From positions 1 through 24,347 of the forward strand of contig JAMOMS010000267.1 of assembly GCA_027067015.1 (NCBI GenBank): 24,347 bases of DNA, read 5' to 3'. The translations under genes were made by a program, and so were the position numbers. Source of the DNA: Campylobacterales bacterium. Lineage in GTDB: Bacteria; Campylobacterota; Campylobacteria; Campylobacterales; Hydrogenimonadaceae. Position 1 is the first letter of the stretch, and each line of letters opens with the position of its first letter. Under the pieces are notes generated by a model. The model was not told the DNA's origin, searched no databases, and saw only the letters and a program-made list of their open reading frames with translations. Below are positions 9,005 to 17,242 of the stretch, piece by piece.

Positions 9005-9604
9005 ATGAAACTGGCTTATGTGGGGCCCATGCCGAAAGTATCCGATAAGGGTGTGATGTTCGATAAGAACAATCCCGATAAATATCACTACCTTAGTGCC
9101 GCGTTGGAGTTGGCGGAAGCGTTCGATTTCAATCCTGAAAATGAAAGAGAGCACATCTACCATCCCAAAGGGGTGGAGATGAAATCGGAGGAGATGTTGG
9201 CACGACTGCACAGGTATTGCGACGATATCGAGCAGGTGGTGGCTAAAAGGGAAGCCAAAGCGCGGGAGATCGTGGAAGATCTGCGTCGTCGGGTAGGAGA
9301 AGCTGTCACCATTTCCGAAGAGGGTCGGCAGGCCTGGTTGAAAAACATCGACGCCATGTATGACTACTATTTGCAGTTTGTGACCAACGAAGCCGCGTAT
9401 CGCTGTGTGTTGGAGAAGATAGCATCCGAAATCGCCGCCGCGAAAATTGCGGAGATCAAGGTGCCGCTCTTTCAGAACTTCGGGGTCGTGTTGCATGACC
9501 TTGTGGATGTGCTTGAAAACCGCCGTCCCCCGGTTGACTCGGAGCTGGTTATCGAAAAACGGAAGGAAGGGCTTTTTGGCGTTATGCGTTTAAGACATAT
9601 ATAA
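9005..9604 (+). CDS. Conserved-looking cytoplasmic protein of unknown function
   Basis: 199 aa. An upstream ATG at 8999 touches the ribosome site GGAG (8995-8998) directly, so the ATG at 9005 with 6-nt spacing is chosen. There is no signal peptide or membrane segment. The N-terminus MKLAYVGPMPKVSDKGVMFD looks like a beta-strand with a short motif, followed by long charged helices (about residues 70-110) and a second helical region around 120-160. I do not recognise a family. It lies 28 nt after the His-rich protein gene and 13 nt before the next gene, so the three are probably cotranscribed. Confidence 0.7.
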   Translation: MKLAYVGPMPKVSDKGVMFDKNNPDKYHYLSAALELAEAFDFNPENEREHIYHPKGVEMKSEEMLARLHRYCDDIEQVVAKREAKAREIVEDLRRRVGEAVTISEEGRQAWLKNIDAMYDYYLQFVTNEAAYRCVLEKIASEIAAAKIAEIKVPLFQNFGVVLHDLVDVLENRRPPVDSELVIEKRKEGLFGVMRLRHI

Positions 9605-9617
9605 AAGGAGGGAAAAA

Positions 9618-10085
9618 ATGAGAAAATGGATTCTGGCTCTCTCTTTGACGGCGGTGGCGGCCCTGGCGCTTCCCAATGACGAGAACCAACTACTTATGAT
9701 CGCCAAGATGGCCGAGAAGAAAGCGGTGGTTTTGGCCTCTATGGGACTTCAGGGTGAGAAACGGGAGGCTTTCGGGAAGCTCTATGACGAGTACCAGCTT
9801 AAGATGGCTTCGGTATTGGGTGAGAAGCTGGGGATTATGATGCGATATATTCATGCGCATAAAGAGTTGGATGCTCCAACCGCCCGGAAACTTCTTAAGG
9901 AGTGGTTTGAGGTCAAAAAGCAGGCTTTACGACTCCAGGAGTCCTATGCCGGGAAATTTGGAAAGTTTCTCTCACCTGTTGAGGTGATACGCTATTTGCA
10001 GATAGAGAACCGTTTTAGAATGATACAGGAAGCGGAACTGGCAAAACTTGTGCCTGTGGCGGAGGTAGGCAAAAAGGGGAAATGA
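9618..10085 (+). CDS. Small exported helical protein of unknown function
   Basis: 155 aa; ATG after AAAGGAGGG. A signal peptide is clear at residues 1-18 (ALALP region). The mature protein is almost entirely helical and charged, with a segment LSPVEVIRYLQIENRFRM near the C-terminus. This organisation recalls Spy/CpxP-like periplasmic helical proteins, but no LTxxQ motif is visible, so the resemblance is weak. It is the last gene of the three-gene unit and its 3' end forms one arm of a bidirectional terminator. Confidence 0.65.
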   Translation: MRKWILALSLTAVAALALPNDENQLLMIAKMAEKKAVVLASMGLQGEKREAFGKLYDEYQLKMASVLGEKLGIMMRYIHAHKELDAPTARKLLKEWFEVKKQALRLQESYAGKFGKFLSPVEVIRYLQIENRFRMIQEAELAKLVPVAEVGKKGK

Positions 10086-10101
10086 GCTAGCTTCCCCTTT
10101 T
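10072..10101. terminator. Bidirectional terminator shared by the 9618 gene and napD
   Basis: AAAAGGGGAA (10072-10081) and TTCCCCTTTT (10092-10101) form a perfect 10-bp stem around a 10-nt loop. The A-run of one arm is the U-run of the other strand's transcript, so it can stop transcription from both sides. The stop codon of the + gene is in the loop and the napD stop overlaps the right arm. Confidence 0.85.
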
Positions 10102-10456
10102 AGATATCTTTTTTCTTCAGGTCGCCGTGGTAGACAATATCCTCGGCGCGGATGGAGTCGTCGTTGAGCATAGGAGGAACGTTGGGGCCGCCCATCTCCA
10201 GTTTACTGCGCTCGGCATCCAGCTCCTCTTCGCTGTAGGCCATCATCATCTCGGCCGAGATGACATGGGGTAACGCCTGGATCTGTTTGACTTTGCCGAT
10301 CTCTTCACTGATATTCTCTCCCTCGACCGTCACAATGATCTTGCCGATCGATTTATCATGGAAATGGTAGTCGCAAAAGTCGGCGTTTTTGAGTGTTTCG
10401 ACCACTTCGTCGATATGCTCCTGCCGAACCTGTACGACAATACTGGAAATGTTCAT
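10100..10456 (-). CDS. napD: NapD, chaperone for NapA signal peptide
   Basis: 118 aa. It begins MNISSIVVQVRQEHIDEV, the typical start of NapD, a small ferredoxin-fold protein that binds the Tat signal peptide of NapA and holds back export until the Mo cofactor is inserted. The acidic C-terminal extension of about 40 residues (MMMAYSEEELDAE) is longer than in short enterobacterial NapD. The ATG at 10456 with GGAGG 5 nt upstream is preferred over an in-frame TTG at 10468. It overlaps the napL stop by 4 nt (ATGA), the sign of translational coupling. It is the last gene of the nap operon, followed at once by the shared terminator. Confidence 0.9.
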   Translation of the reverse strand: MNISSIVVQVRQEHIDEVVETLKNADFCDYHFHDKSIGKIIVTVEGENISEEIGKVKQIQALPHVISAEMMMAYSEEELDAERSKLEMGGPNVPPMLNDDSIRAEDIVYHGDLKKKDI

Positions 10457-11409
10457 GGAAGCCTCCAAATTAAGATGTGGTTGTCATCGGATGAGCTGAT
10501 AAGGGTTTTGTCATCCACGAAAAGAATGGTATTGAGTACCGAGTGTTGACCGATTAGCCGATACTTTTCGCTTTTGGTTGTGTTGTCGAAAATGGCGATC
10601 TCGTTGTTTTCGTTGTATTGAAAAGCGCTTAGCGTCGCTTGGGCGTTTAGCGCGCCGGCATAAACAAGGAACTGGGTCGGATAGATGATCGGTGTATCGT
10701 ATCCCAACGAGTAGAGCACCGCTTTGCGATCCTGCCCGCAGGCCAGGACTTTGTAATTTTTGAAATCGACTTTAAAAACGTTGTCTTTATTGCCCCCTTC
10801 GAGGGTCTTGAGGATTTTGCCGCTTTTGACATCGACAATATAGACAATGCCCGATTCGCAGGTGCTGGCTGTTTTGGTGTGGTCTTCACTGAGTTGAAAA
10901 TCAGAAAAGGTGGAAAGACTGAGCTGTTTGCGCCAAAGAATCTTTTTGGGGTTGATGGAAAAGTAGAGCATCTCATTGCTCATGGTGGCGACAAGCATAT
11001 GGTTGTCATCGACAAACCGGGCTTCACGCATCTGAATATGGTCGTTTTTATCCAGAAAGCGGGTTTTGCGTTGGCCGTTATAGAGGTACAAAATACGCTC
11101 ACCGCCCTCATCCTGAACCATGACGGCCATGGTATCCCCTTTGGGGCTAAGATCGACACCGAAAACTTTGGGTTTCATAGGATCGCCCATGAAATCATGA
11201 ATTTGCGGATAGCGTATCTCTTTGACTTTTTGATGCTTCTGCCAGTTATAGATCTCCAGTTTTCCTGCGTCCGTGGCGATATAAAGCAAATCTCCGCGTC
11301 GAACGAACTCAACCACGTTGCCCTCTACGTCAATGCTGTATTGAGGTTTAACAACGGTTGCGCCAAAAAGTGTGGCCACCAGTAGTAGCCAAAGTGTTAT
11401 GCGTCGCAT
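10453..11409 (-). CDS. napL: NapL, beta-propeller-like periplasmic protein of the nap operon
   Basis: 318 aa with a signal peptide at residues 1-17 (ends FGA). The rest is a series of WD40/YVTN-like blades, for example IVYIVDVKSGKILKTLEGG and a final NHILIWRLP strand. NapL is found in the nap operons of Campylobacter and Wolinella between napB/napF and napD; its role is not settled, though it affects nitrate reductase activity. It has no heme or Fe-S motif. The start overlaps the end of napF by 13 nt, and its own stop overlaps napD by 4 nt. Confidence 0.88.
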   Translation of the reverse strand: MRRITLWLLLVATLFGATVVKPQYSIDVEGNVVEFVRRGDLLYIATDAGKLEIYNWQKHQKVKEIRYPQIHDFMGDPMKPKVFGVDLSPKGDTMAVMVQDEGGERILYLYNGQRKTRFLDKNDHIQMREARFVDDNHMLVATMSNEMLYFSINPKKILWRKQLSLSTFSDFQLSEDHTKTASTCESGIVYIVDVKSGKILKTLEGGNKDNVFKVDFKNYKVLACGQDRKAVLYSLGYDTPIIYPTQFLVYAGALNAQATLSAFQYNENNEIAIFDNTTKSEKYRLIGQHSVLNTILFVDDKTLISSSDDNHILIWRLP

Positions 11410-11918
11410 GGTTGATCCTTTTTCCCTTGTACAATGGTAATGGCATCAGACGGACAGACCGAAAGGCACCATCCGCACGCGGTACATCGCGCCGGGTCGA
11501 TAGAGGGGCGAAAAAGGCCCAAAAACGCAATGGCGTCTTCCAGGCACGGCTCTTTGCAACTGTGGCACATCACCTGGTGCCACGCCATACATTTGAGTAT
11601 ATCTATCTCTACCGTCGCGTCGAGGAAGTTTAGCGATTTGTCGCTTAAAACTCCCGCAGGGCAGGCGTCGGCGCAGGCCTCACAGAATGTACAGCCCTTT
11701 TGCGTGAAAACAAGTTGCGGGATACCCTTCGCGTCCAGTTCAATAATCGACTCTTCACACGCTGAAACACAGGGTTTGTCACGGCACTCTATACACAGCG
11801 TCTGAAAAAGCGAAGGATTGTCAGCGTAAGGGGGACGAATAGGTTTTGGCGGTCGGGGGGCCTCTTTGAAAGGGGCGGAGAGGGAGGCAAAAAGCCTCCG
11901 TCTTCCACTATCCTCCAT
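11397..11918 (-). CDS. napF: NapF, cytoplasmic 4x[4Fe-4S] ferredoxin-like protein
   Basis: 173 aa from the ATG at 11918; the frame stays open upstream across napB but that part is a shadow. Cys clusters in order: CIECRDKPCVSAC, CTFCEACADACP, a CHSCKEPC group, and CTACGWCLSVCP, consistent with four [4Fe-4S] clusters. NapF has no export signal and is thought to act on NapA in the cytoplasm, in maturation or in electron supply during cofactor insertion. The start is 1 nt after the napB stop, with GAAGGGG upstream. The end overlaps napL by 13 nt. Confidence 0.88.
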   Translation of the reverse strand: MEDSGRRRLFASLSAPFKEAPRPPKPIRPPYADNPSLFQTLCIECRDKPCVSACEESIIELDAKGIPQLVFTQKGCTFCEACADACPAGVLSDKSLNFLDATVEIDILKCMAWHQVMCHSCKEPCLEDAIAFLGLFRPSIDPARCTACGWCLSVCPSDAITIVQGKKDQPCDA

Positions 11919-11919
11919 C

Positions 11920-12501
11920 TTATTTGACCCCTTCGTTGAGGGTGTCGATGAGGTTGGAGCGTTTGGTTTCGTCAGGCCGGCGAAAATCGGGTTTGAATTT
12001 GTTTTCAACCAGCGGTTTGACGTTGGCCTGGGGTACGTGGCACTGAGAGCAGTTGTAGCGCTGTTGTGCCAGGTGATCCAGCTTTTTCTGGGTCCTGAAG
12101 TCCATAAAGTGGGTCGGCGGAATCGGCGTGGCTCCCATGCTTTTGGCAACGTTGGGCATATGGCATCCCAGGCAGGCGTTGTTGTTTTTGGTAATGGGAA
12201 GCAGGCCGTCCACGCTGTGGGGAATAAGCGGCGGCGCGTTTTCATAGGAGCGCGCGAAGGTTTTGGCCTGGCCGGGTGCCGGGCGGTTAAATTCCGCTTT
12301 GACCGGTTTAACGCCTTTTTCGGTATAGAGGTTTTCATTGCGCAGACCCAGCTCCTCTTCCGTAACAACCGGAGCGGTTTTGGAGTTGAGTTCTTGCTCA
12401 TCCATTTTGACGGCACTCTCTCCTCCGGTGTTGTTGCCGGCGCACGCGGTGAAGCTGAGCGCGACGGCGGCGGAAAGCGCCGTTAAGATCAATTTTTTCA
12501 T
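11920..12501 (-). CDS. napB: NapB, diheme c-type cytochrome subunit of periplasmic nitrate reductase
   Basis: 193 aa. Two heme-binding motifs are seen, C110-LG-C113-H114 and C151-SQ-C154-H155, as in NapB, which passes electrons to NapA in the periplasm. The signal peptide ends in FTAC-20, an approximate lipobox, so the protein may be lipid-anchored rather than soluble; the -3 Phe is not ideal. Conserved NapB features are PPLIPHS and the PTHFMDFR segment between the hemes. The start overlaps the napH stop by 4 nt (ATGA). Confidence 0.95.
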   Translation of the reverse strand: MKKLILTALSAAVALSFTACAGNNTGGESAVKMDEQELNSKTAPVVTEEELGLRNENLYTEKGVKPVKAEFNRPAPGQAKTFARSYENAPPLIPHSVDGLLPITKNNNACLGCHMPNVAKSMGATPIPPTHFMDFRTQKKLDHLAQQRYNCSQCHVPQANVKPLVENKFKPDFRRPDETKRSNLIDTLNEGVK

Positions 12502-13328
12502 TGTGTTTCTCCTTTGGATTTACTTTTTGCGAAATCTCGAATGCTAAACCCAAGCGCGTCATCGTCGCACACTTCAATACAGCGGGCGCAGTTGACGCAT
12601 TCACCCATATCGACAATCTGACTCTTTTTGCCGATCATGTAAAGCACCTGCGACTCGGGGCAGACCTCTTTGCACTTCATACAAAGGGTGCAGTTGGGCT
12701 CGTTGTGGGCTACCCGGATCAGGCTGTATTTGCCGATGATCGAGTAGACGCCGCCCAGCGGGCAGATGTGACCGCACCAACCGTTTTTGACCCCAAAAAG
12801 GTCAAAGAGGAAAATAGCCAGCAGTACGCCTCCGGTCATCCCCATGCCGAAGATTACGCCCCGGTTGAAGATGGTGATGGGACTAACCAGCTCAAACGCG
12901 GCCAGGCCGGTGACGGCCGATACCACCAAAGAGAGGCCCAGTACCCAATAGCGGGCGTTGCGACTGACCCACACTTTGCGCTCTACTTTGTCCAGCAGAA
13001 GTTTGCGTCTTAGCCAGTTGGCCAGATCGGTGATCATGTTGACCGGACAGACCCAGCTACAAAAGGCCCGGCCGCCCACGACCCCGTAAAAGAGGATAAT
13101 GATGGCCGCGCCGATAAAGACGTTGACGCCCATGACCGCGCCGGCGGAGAGCATCTGCAAAACCGCGAACGGATCGGCCAGGGGAATGGCGCCGAAGAGC
13201 TCCGAGGAGCTGAGTGTACCTTTTAGCACTTTCCAGCCCCAGGCGTTGCCCGCGAAGTAGAGAAAGAGCAGTCCGATCTGTGTAGCCCGCCGCGCGATCA
13301 GATAGCGGTATTTGTAGAGCTTACTCAT
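12498..13328 (-). CDS. napH: NapH, membrane Fe-S quinol dehydrogenase subunit
   Basis: 276 aa from the ATG at 13328 (MSKLYKYRYLIARR); the longer open frame up to 13385 lies within napG. At least four membrane helices are seen, with two cytoplasmic-facing CxxxCP motifs (CSWVCP and CGHICP) and two C-terminal ferredoxin motifs, CTLCMKCKEVCP and CVNCARCIEVCD. In the last motif the usual Pro after the fourth Cys is Asp. NapH, with NapG, oxidises menaquinol and feeds NapB/NapA, replacing NapC, which is missing here. It overlaps napG by 8 nt and napB by 4 nt. Confidence 0.93.
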   Translation of the reverse strand: MSKLYKYRYLIARRATQIGLLFLYFAGNAWGWKVLKGTLSSSELFGAIPLADPFAVLQMLSAGAVMGVNVFIGAAIIILFYGVVGGRAFCSWVCPVNMITDLANWLRRKLLLDKVERKVWVSRNARYWVLGLSLVVSAVTGLAAFELVSPITIFNRGVIFGMGMTGGVLLAIFLFDLFGVKNGWCGHICPLGGVYSIIGKYSLIRVAHNEPNCTLCMKCKEVCPESQVLYMIGKKSQIVDMGECVNCARCIEVCDDDALGFSIRDFAKSKSKGETQ

Positions 13329-14157
13329 CGAACAACTCCTCATCCATATTGAGGTAATCCTGCGGCTTGTTTTTACTACGCTCATCTTTGGTGGTCAGCT
13401 TGTTAAGATCGCGCTGTTTGATGCGTTCCTGGTCTTTTTTGTCCCACCCTTTGACATAGTAATCACCCGGTTTACCCATGGCTACTTCGCGCGGCAAGAC
13501 AAAGATGGCCGCTTTTTCCGTGACACAGGCGTGCTCGCAGAGCCCGCAACCTGTACAGTGGTCGGCATGGACGACGGGAACCAGTTTGGCGTGTTTACCG
13601 GTGCGTTCATTGCGCATGAACTCGATGCTAATGGCTTGCCCCAGAATGGGACAGGCCCGATAACACGCGTCGCACTGAATACCCCAAAACGCCACGCACG
13701 ACTCGTGGTCCACCACCGCCAGGCCCATGCGGGCCTTGTTGATATCCAGAACCTCTTTGCCGTCTTTTTTACTGCTGACCGACTCCTGATCCAGCGCGCC
13801 GGTCGGGCAGACGGGCACGCAGGGGATGTCGGGGCACATATAGCAGGGCACGTCCCGCGCGATGAAGTAGGGAGTACCCATCGGCAGGCCGTCGCCCGGC
13901 TTGGCCATCAGCAGTGTGTCGTAAGGACACGCTTCCGCGCATTGGCCGCATTTGATGCAGGTGCGCAGAAAGTCGCTTTCAGGCAGTGCGCCCGGCGGCC
14001 GCAACAGCAGGGGCGAGGCTTTGGCCTCTTCCACATAGCCGGTCCAGACAATGCCGCCCAGTGCTGAGAGTCCCACGCTTTGGGCCATAATGGTCAAAAA
14101 TCGCCGACGTTCGGTGATTTTGGGTTTGGCTTCTTTTTTTGGATTTTGAGTGTTCAA
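13321..14157 (-). CDS. napG: NapG, periplasmic 4x[4Fe-4S] quinol dehydrogenase subunit
   Basis: 278 aa. The N-terminus has a Tat signal (ERRRFLTIMAQSVG). Four Fe-S cluster motifs follow: CIKCGQCAEACP, CYMCPDIPCVPVCP, CDACYRACP and CTGCGLCEHAC. NapG works with NapH to pass electrons from menaquinol toward NapB. The start is a TTG at 14157, preceded by AGGTGG with a rather long spacing of about 9 nt; no better ATG or GTG exists before the Tat motif. A weak start here would give less NapG than NapA. The end overlaps napH by 8 nt. Confidence 0.93.
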   Translation of the reverse strand: MNTQNPKKEAKPKITERRRFLTIMAQSVGLSALGGIVWTGYVEEAKASPLLLRPPGALPESDFLRTCIKCGQCAEACPYDTLLMAKPGDGLPMGTPYFIARDVPCYMCPDIPCVPVCPTGALDQESVSSKKDGKEVLDINKARMGLAVVDHESCVAFWGIQCDACYRACPILGQAISIEFMRNERTGKHAKLVPVVHADHCTGCGLCEHACVTEKAAIFVLPREVAMGKPGDYYVKGWDKKDQERIKQRDLNKLTTKDERSKNKPQDYLNMDEELFDE

Positions 14158-14205
14158 AGACTCAATCCACCTTTTTATGAAATTTGCAGTTTCCCGCTTA
14201 AATCA

Positions 14206-14228
14206 GCCGCCGGCCGGGGCCGGTCGGC
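14206..14228 (-). other. GC-rich intercistronic hairpin between napA and napG
   Basis: CCGGCC-GG-GGCCGG (14210-14223) is a perfect inverted repeat, 12 nt after the end of napA, with a partly paired flank. No U-run follows. In a 78-nt gap inside an otherwise overlapping operon, it probably stabilises the napA mRNA 3' end or partly slows transcription, rather than ending the operon. Confidence 0.5.
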
Positions 14229-14235
14229 AAAGACA

Positions 14236-17040
14236 TTACGCCTTGTAAATCTTGACCGCACACTTTTTGTAGTCGGTCTGCTTGGACATCGGGCAGGTGT
14301 GGTCCAGGCACACTTTGTTAATGAAGACCCGCTCATCGAACCAGGGCACAAAGACCAGACCGCGAGGCGGTCGGTTCCGTCCACGGGTTTTGATGTGGGC
14401 TTTGACTTTGCCCCGGCGGCTTTCCACCCAGACCAGATCGCCGTCTTTGAGGCCTTTGGCTTTGGCGTCTTTGGGGTTCATGTAGCAGAAGGCCTCGGGC
14501 ATCGCGCGGAAGAGTTCAGGAACACGCATGGTCATGGTACCGCTGTGCCAGTGCTCGATCACGCGACCCGTACAGAGCCAGGTGTCATACTCTTTATCCG
14601 GCTGTTCGGTCGGATCCATGTAAGGTCGGAAGAATATCTTGGCCTTACCGTGCAGGTCGATCTTGCCTTTGGAGGGATCGATCTTTTTGAGGTTACCGCG
14701 TTTGATGACTTTAAGCGCCGGACCGTAGAAGTTGAACTCCTCGCCCGGTTTGGCGTATTTGCGCGCGTAGGGGTCATATTTGACGTTAAAGCGCCAGGGG
14801 GTGTCTTTGCCGTCCACAACGGGCCAGCGCAGACCGCGGACGCGATGGTAGGTATCGAAATCGGCCAGGTCGTGTCCGTGTCCGATACCGAATTTGCGGT
14901 ACTCTTCCCAGAGCGCTTTTTGAATGAAGAAGCCGTAGCCTTTCCAGGGTTTGCCGTCACTTCCCAGCACGTTTCGGCTATCACCGAGAACTTCGGTGTT
15001 ATCGAAACCTTCGCTGATCGGATCGTCGGCACGGAAACTGCGATAGAAATCATTGGCGAAGAGGATCTCAAACATGGTGGTATCTTCGTCATAACCCATC
15101 TTTTTGGCCTCTTCGATGACGTTGGGCAGTTTCTTGCCGCCTTTGATGGTCCACTCACCCCACAGATCCTTCACGGTAAAGCGTTTGGAGAGCTCAACCC
15201 ACTGCCAGGTGTCACTCATGGCGTCACCTACGGGCAGAACCTGTTGTCGCCAGTGTTGCGTACGGCGCTCGGCGTTACCGTAGGATCCCCATTTTTCATA
15301 AATCATGGCCGAAGGCAGAACCAGGTCGGAGACTTTGGCCGAAATGCCGGGGTAACCGTCGGAGGTGACGATAAAGCAGTCTTTGGTGCGGGCCGCTTTG
15401 ATCCAGTGGTTGGCGTTGGCCGTGTCTTGGAAGGGGTTACAGACGTTGACCCACGCGAACTTGATTTTGCCGTCTTCGATCTGGCGTTGAATGTTCATGA
15501 TGTGCTGATAGCCCACCGGGTTGATGGTGCCTTTGGGCAGGCGCCAGATCTTCTCGGCGATTTCGCGGTGTTTGGGGATCTTAACCAGCATATCGGCGGG
15601 CAGACGGTGGGTAAAGGTACCGACTTCGCGGGCCGTACCGCACGCGGAGGGCTGACCGGTCAGTGAGAAGGCGCCCATGCCCGGTTTGGCCTGTTTGCCC
15701 AGCAGGAAGTGAACCATATAGGATTGCTCGTTGACCCAGCTACCGCGGTAGTGCTGGTTCATACCCATGGTCCAGAAGCTGACCATCTTGCGGCTCTTGT
15801 CGATGTAAAGGTCGCGCAGGGCTTCCAGTTTTTTCTTGAACTCTTCGATCGGCTCATCCGGGTCACCCTTGGCGACACTGGCGACATAGTCGAGAGTATA
15901 GGGTTCCAGACCTTTTTTGAACTCTTCAAAGCTGATCTCCCAGTGCCCAAGAGCGTGACCGCGGTGAACCATTTTCATGTTGTCGCCGGCTTTGTAACCC
16001 AGCGGCGCAAGTCCGGGCGCTTCACGTTCGGAAACGGTGTGGTTGGCTTCTTGTTTGATGGTCTCCAGCTCTTTGTCGCTGTAGCCCAGTTTTTTCGCTT
16101 CATCGGGCATACGCATACCGTAGCCGGTTTCAACGAAGCCGGTGGCGAAAATGATATGTTTTTTGACAAAATCCCAGTCAATGACATCGGGATGGTTGTA
16201 GACAATCTCGCGGGCCAGGTAGTTCCACATGGCCAGGTCGGAACCGGGACGGAAGATGATCTCCATGTCCGCCAGGTCTGAACAGCGGTGGCGATAGGTG
16301 GAGATGTTGACCACTTTGACACGATCGGGATCGGAGAGCTTGCGGTCGGTGACGCGGGCCCACAGAATCGGGTGCATCTCGGCCATGTTGGCGCCCCAGG
16401 TGACGATGGTATCGGTGATTTCAATATCATCGTAACAACCGGAGGGCTCGTCGATACCGAAGGTCTGGAAGAAGCCGACAACCGCGGATGCCATACAGTG
16501 GCGGGCGTTGGGGTCGATGGCGTTAGACCTAAAGCCCGCTTTCATCATCTTGGCCGCGGCGTAACCTTCCTGAATGGTGTACTGACCGGAACCAAATACC
16601 GCAACCGCTTCGGGGCCGCCCTCTTTGAGCGCTTTGCGGATGGCGCGTTCCATTTCGTCGAATGCGCGTTTCCAGCTGACGGGGCGGAATTTGCCTTTTT
16701 TGCTGAAGTTGCCGTTTTCATCCATCCGCAGAAGCGGGGTGGTCAGACGGTCGGCACCGTACATGATTTTGGCGTTGAAGTACCCTTTAATACAGTTTAG
16801 ACCGCGGTTGACGGGTGCGGCGGGGTCCCCTTTGACGGCGACGATCTTGCCGTCTTTGGTTGCGACCATAATACCGCATCCGGTACCGCAGAAGCGGCAA
16901 ACCGCTTTGTCCCAGCGCCAGCCCGCTTCGGCGGCGTTGGCTTTGGCCTCAACTTCGCTCGGAACCGACATCCCGACAGCGCTGGCGGCCGTTGCGGCCG
17001 CTGCGCTCTTGAGGAAGTCGCGTCGTGACATGGATGACAT
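14236..17040 (-). CDS. napA: NapA, catalytic subunit of periplasmic nitrate reductase
   Basis: 934 aa; reduces nitrate to nitrite in the periplasm at a Mo-bisMGD site. Visible features: Tat signal [16 protein letters not shown] at residues 5-20; a [4Fe-4S] site at C48, C51, C55 and C83; the Mo-ligand Cys at C182 in [10 protein letters not shown]; and the C-terminal cofactor-binding region with [16 protein letters not shown]. The length fits the longer epsilonproteobacterial NapA form. The ATG at 17040 has AGGAGG 5 nt upstream; the frame is open to an ATG at 17112 without a ribosome site, and that extension would displace the Tat motif. It is the first gene of the nap operon, under the FNR-type promoter described separately. 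Confidence 0.97.
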   Translation of the reverse strand: MSSMSRRDFLKSAAAATAASAVGMSVPSEVEAKANAAEAGWRWDKAVCRFCGTGCGIMVATKDGKIVAVKGDPAAPVNRGLNCIKGYFNAKIMYGADRLTTPLLRMDENGNFSKKGKFRPVSWKRAFDEMERAIRKALKEGGPEAVAVFGSGQYTIQEGYAAAKMMKAGFRSNAIDPNARHCMASAVVGFFQTFGIDEPSGCYDDIEITDTIVTWGANMAEMHPILWARVTDRKLSDPDRVKVVNISTYRHRCSDLADMEIIFRPGSDLAMWNYLAREIVYNHPDVIDWDFVKKHIIFATGFVETGYGMRMPDEAKKLGYSDKELETIKQEANHTVSEREAPGLAPLGYKAGDNMKMVHRGHALGHWEISFEEFKKGLEPYTLDYVASVAKGDPDEPIEEFKKKLEALRDLYIDKSRKMVSFWTMGMNQHYRGSWVNEQSYMVHFLLGKQAKPGMGAFSLTGQPSACGTAREVGTFTHRLPADMLVKIPKHREIAEKIWRLPKGTINPVGYQHIMNIQRQIEDGKIKFAWVNVCNPFQDTANANHWIKAARTKDCFIVTSDGYPGISAKVSDLVLPSAMIYEKWGSYGNAERRTQHWRQQVLPVGDAMSDTWQWVELSKRFTVKDLWGEWTIKGGKKLPNVIEEAKKMGYDEDTTMFEILFANDFYRSFRADDPISEGFDNTEVLGDSRNVLGSDGKPWKGYGFFIQKALWEEYRKFGIGHGHDLADFDTYHRVRGLRWPVVDGKDTPWRFNVKYDPYARKYAKPGEEFNFYGPALKVIKRGNLKKIDPSKGKIDLHGKAKIFFRPYMDPTEQPDKEYDTWLCTGRVIEHWHSGTMTMRVPELFRAMPEAFCYMNPKDAKAKGLKDGDLVWVESRRGKVKAHIKTRGRNRPPRGLVFVPWFDERVFINKVCLDHTCPMSKQTDYKKCAVKIYKA

Positions 17041-17080
17041 ATTTACCTCCTGTAATTTTGCACGTTTCTGGAACCGCCAG

Positions 17081-17137
17081 GCGCCCAGATAGAAAAAATG
17101 AAATTTAAACATTTCTTGAATCTGGGCGCTTAGATTC
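17081..17137 (-). promoter_or_regulatory. napA leader with two mutually exclusive hairpins
   Basis: In the transcript, the segment at 17129-17118 can pair with either of two partners. The first is the upstream GAATCT/AGATTC pair (17132-17137 with 17118-17123, 6 bp). The second is the downstream ATCTGGGCGC (17081-17090 pairing with 17120-17129, perfect 10 bp), which encloses a further 5-bp helix (17100-17104 with 17111-17115). The ribosome site AGGAGG lies about 30 nt further downstream. Competing hairpins in a leader of about 100 nt resemble an attenuator or riboregulator; the function is not known. Confidence 0.45.
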
Positions 17138-17149
17138 CAACACCAAACA

Positions 17150-17191
17150 ATTCTACAGAAGGGAGGCTGAATTATTCTTGATATTTGTCAA
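17150..17191 (-). promoter_or_regulatory. napA promoter with FNR/DNR-type box at -41.5
   Basis: TTGAT-ATTT-GTCAA occupies 17178-17191. On the minus strand a -10 hexamer TAGAAT lies at 17155-17150, which predicts a start near 17143. The box centre (17184.5) is then 41.5 bp upstream, the classical class II position for FNR/CRP activators. The leader to the napA ATG is about 100 nt. Confidence 0.75.
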
Positions 17192-17242
17192 AGAGACTGA
17201 TAAAAATAAGAAGTAAAACTAAAGAAGGTAAACAAAAAGAGT

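Noticed and set aside
11919..12416. N-terminal extension of napF into napB
   Set aside because: It lies entirely over napB in another frame, with no motif, and napF has its own start right after the napB stop.
14080..15666. 528-codon open frame on the + strand across napG and napA
   Set aside because: Antisense shadow of strongly conserved napA/napG; Phe/Gly/Val-rich composition without any motif.
17041..17112. In-frame 24-residue extension of NapA from the ATG at 17112
   Set aside because: No ribosome site there, it would put the Tat motif away from the N-terminus, and the ATG at 17040 has an ideal AGGAGG.
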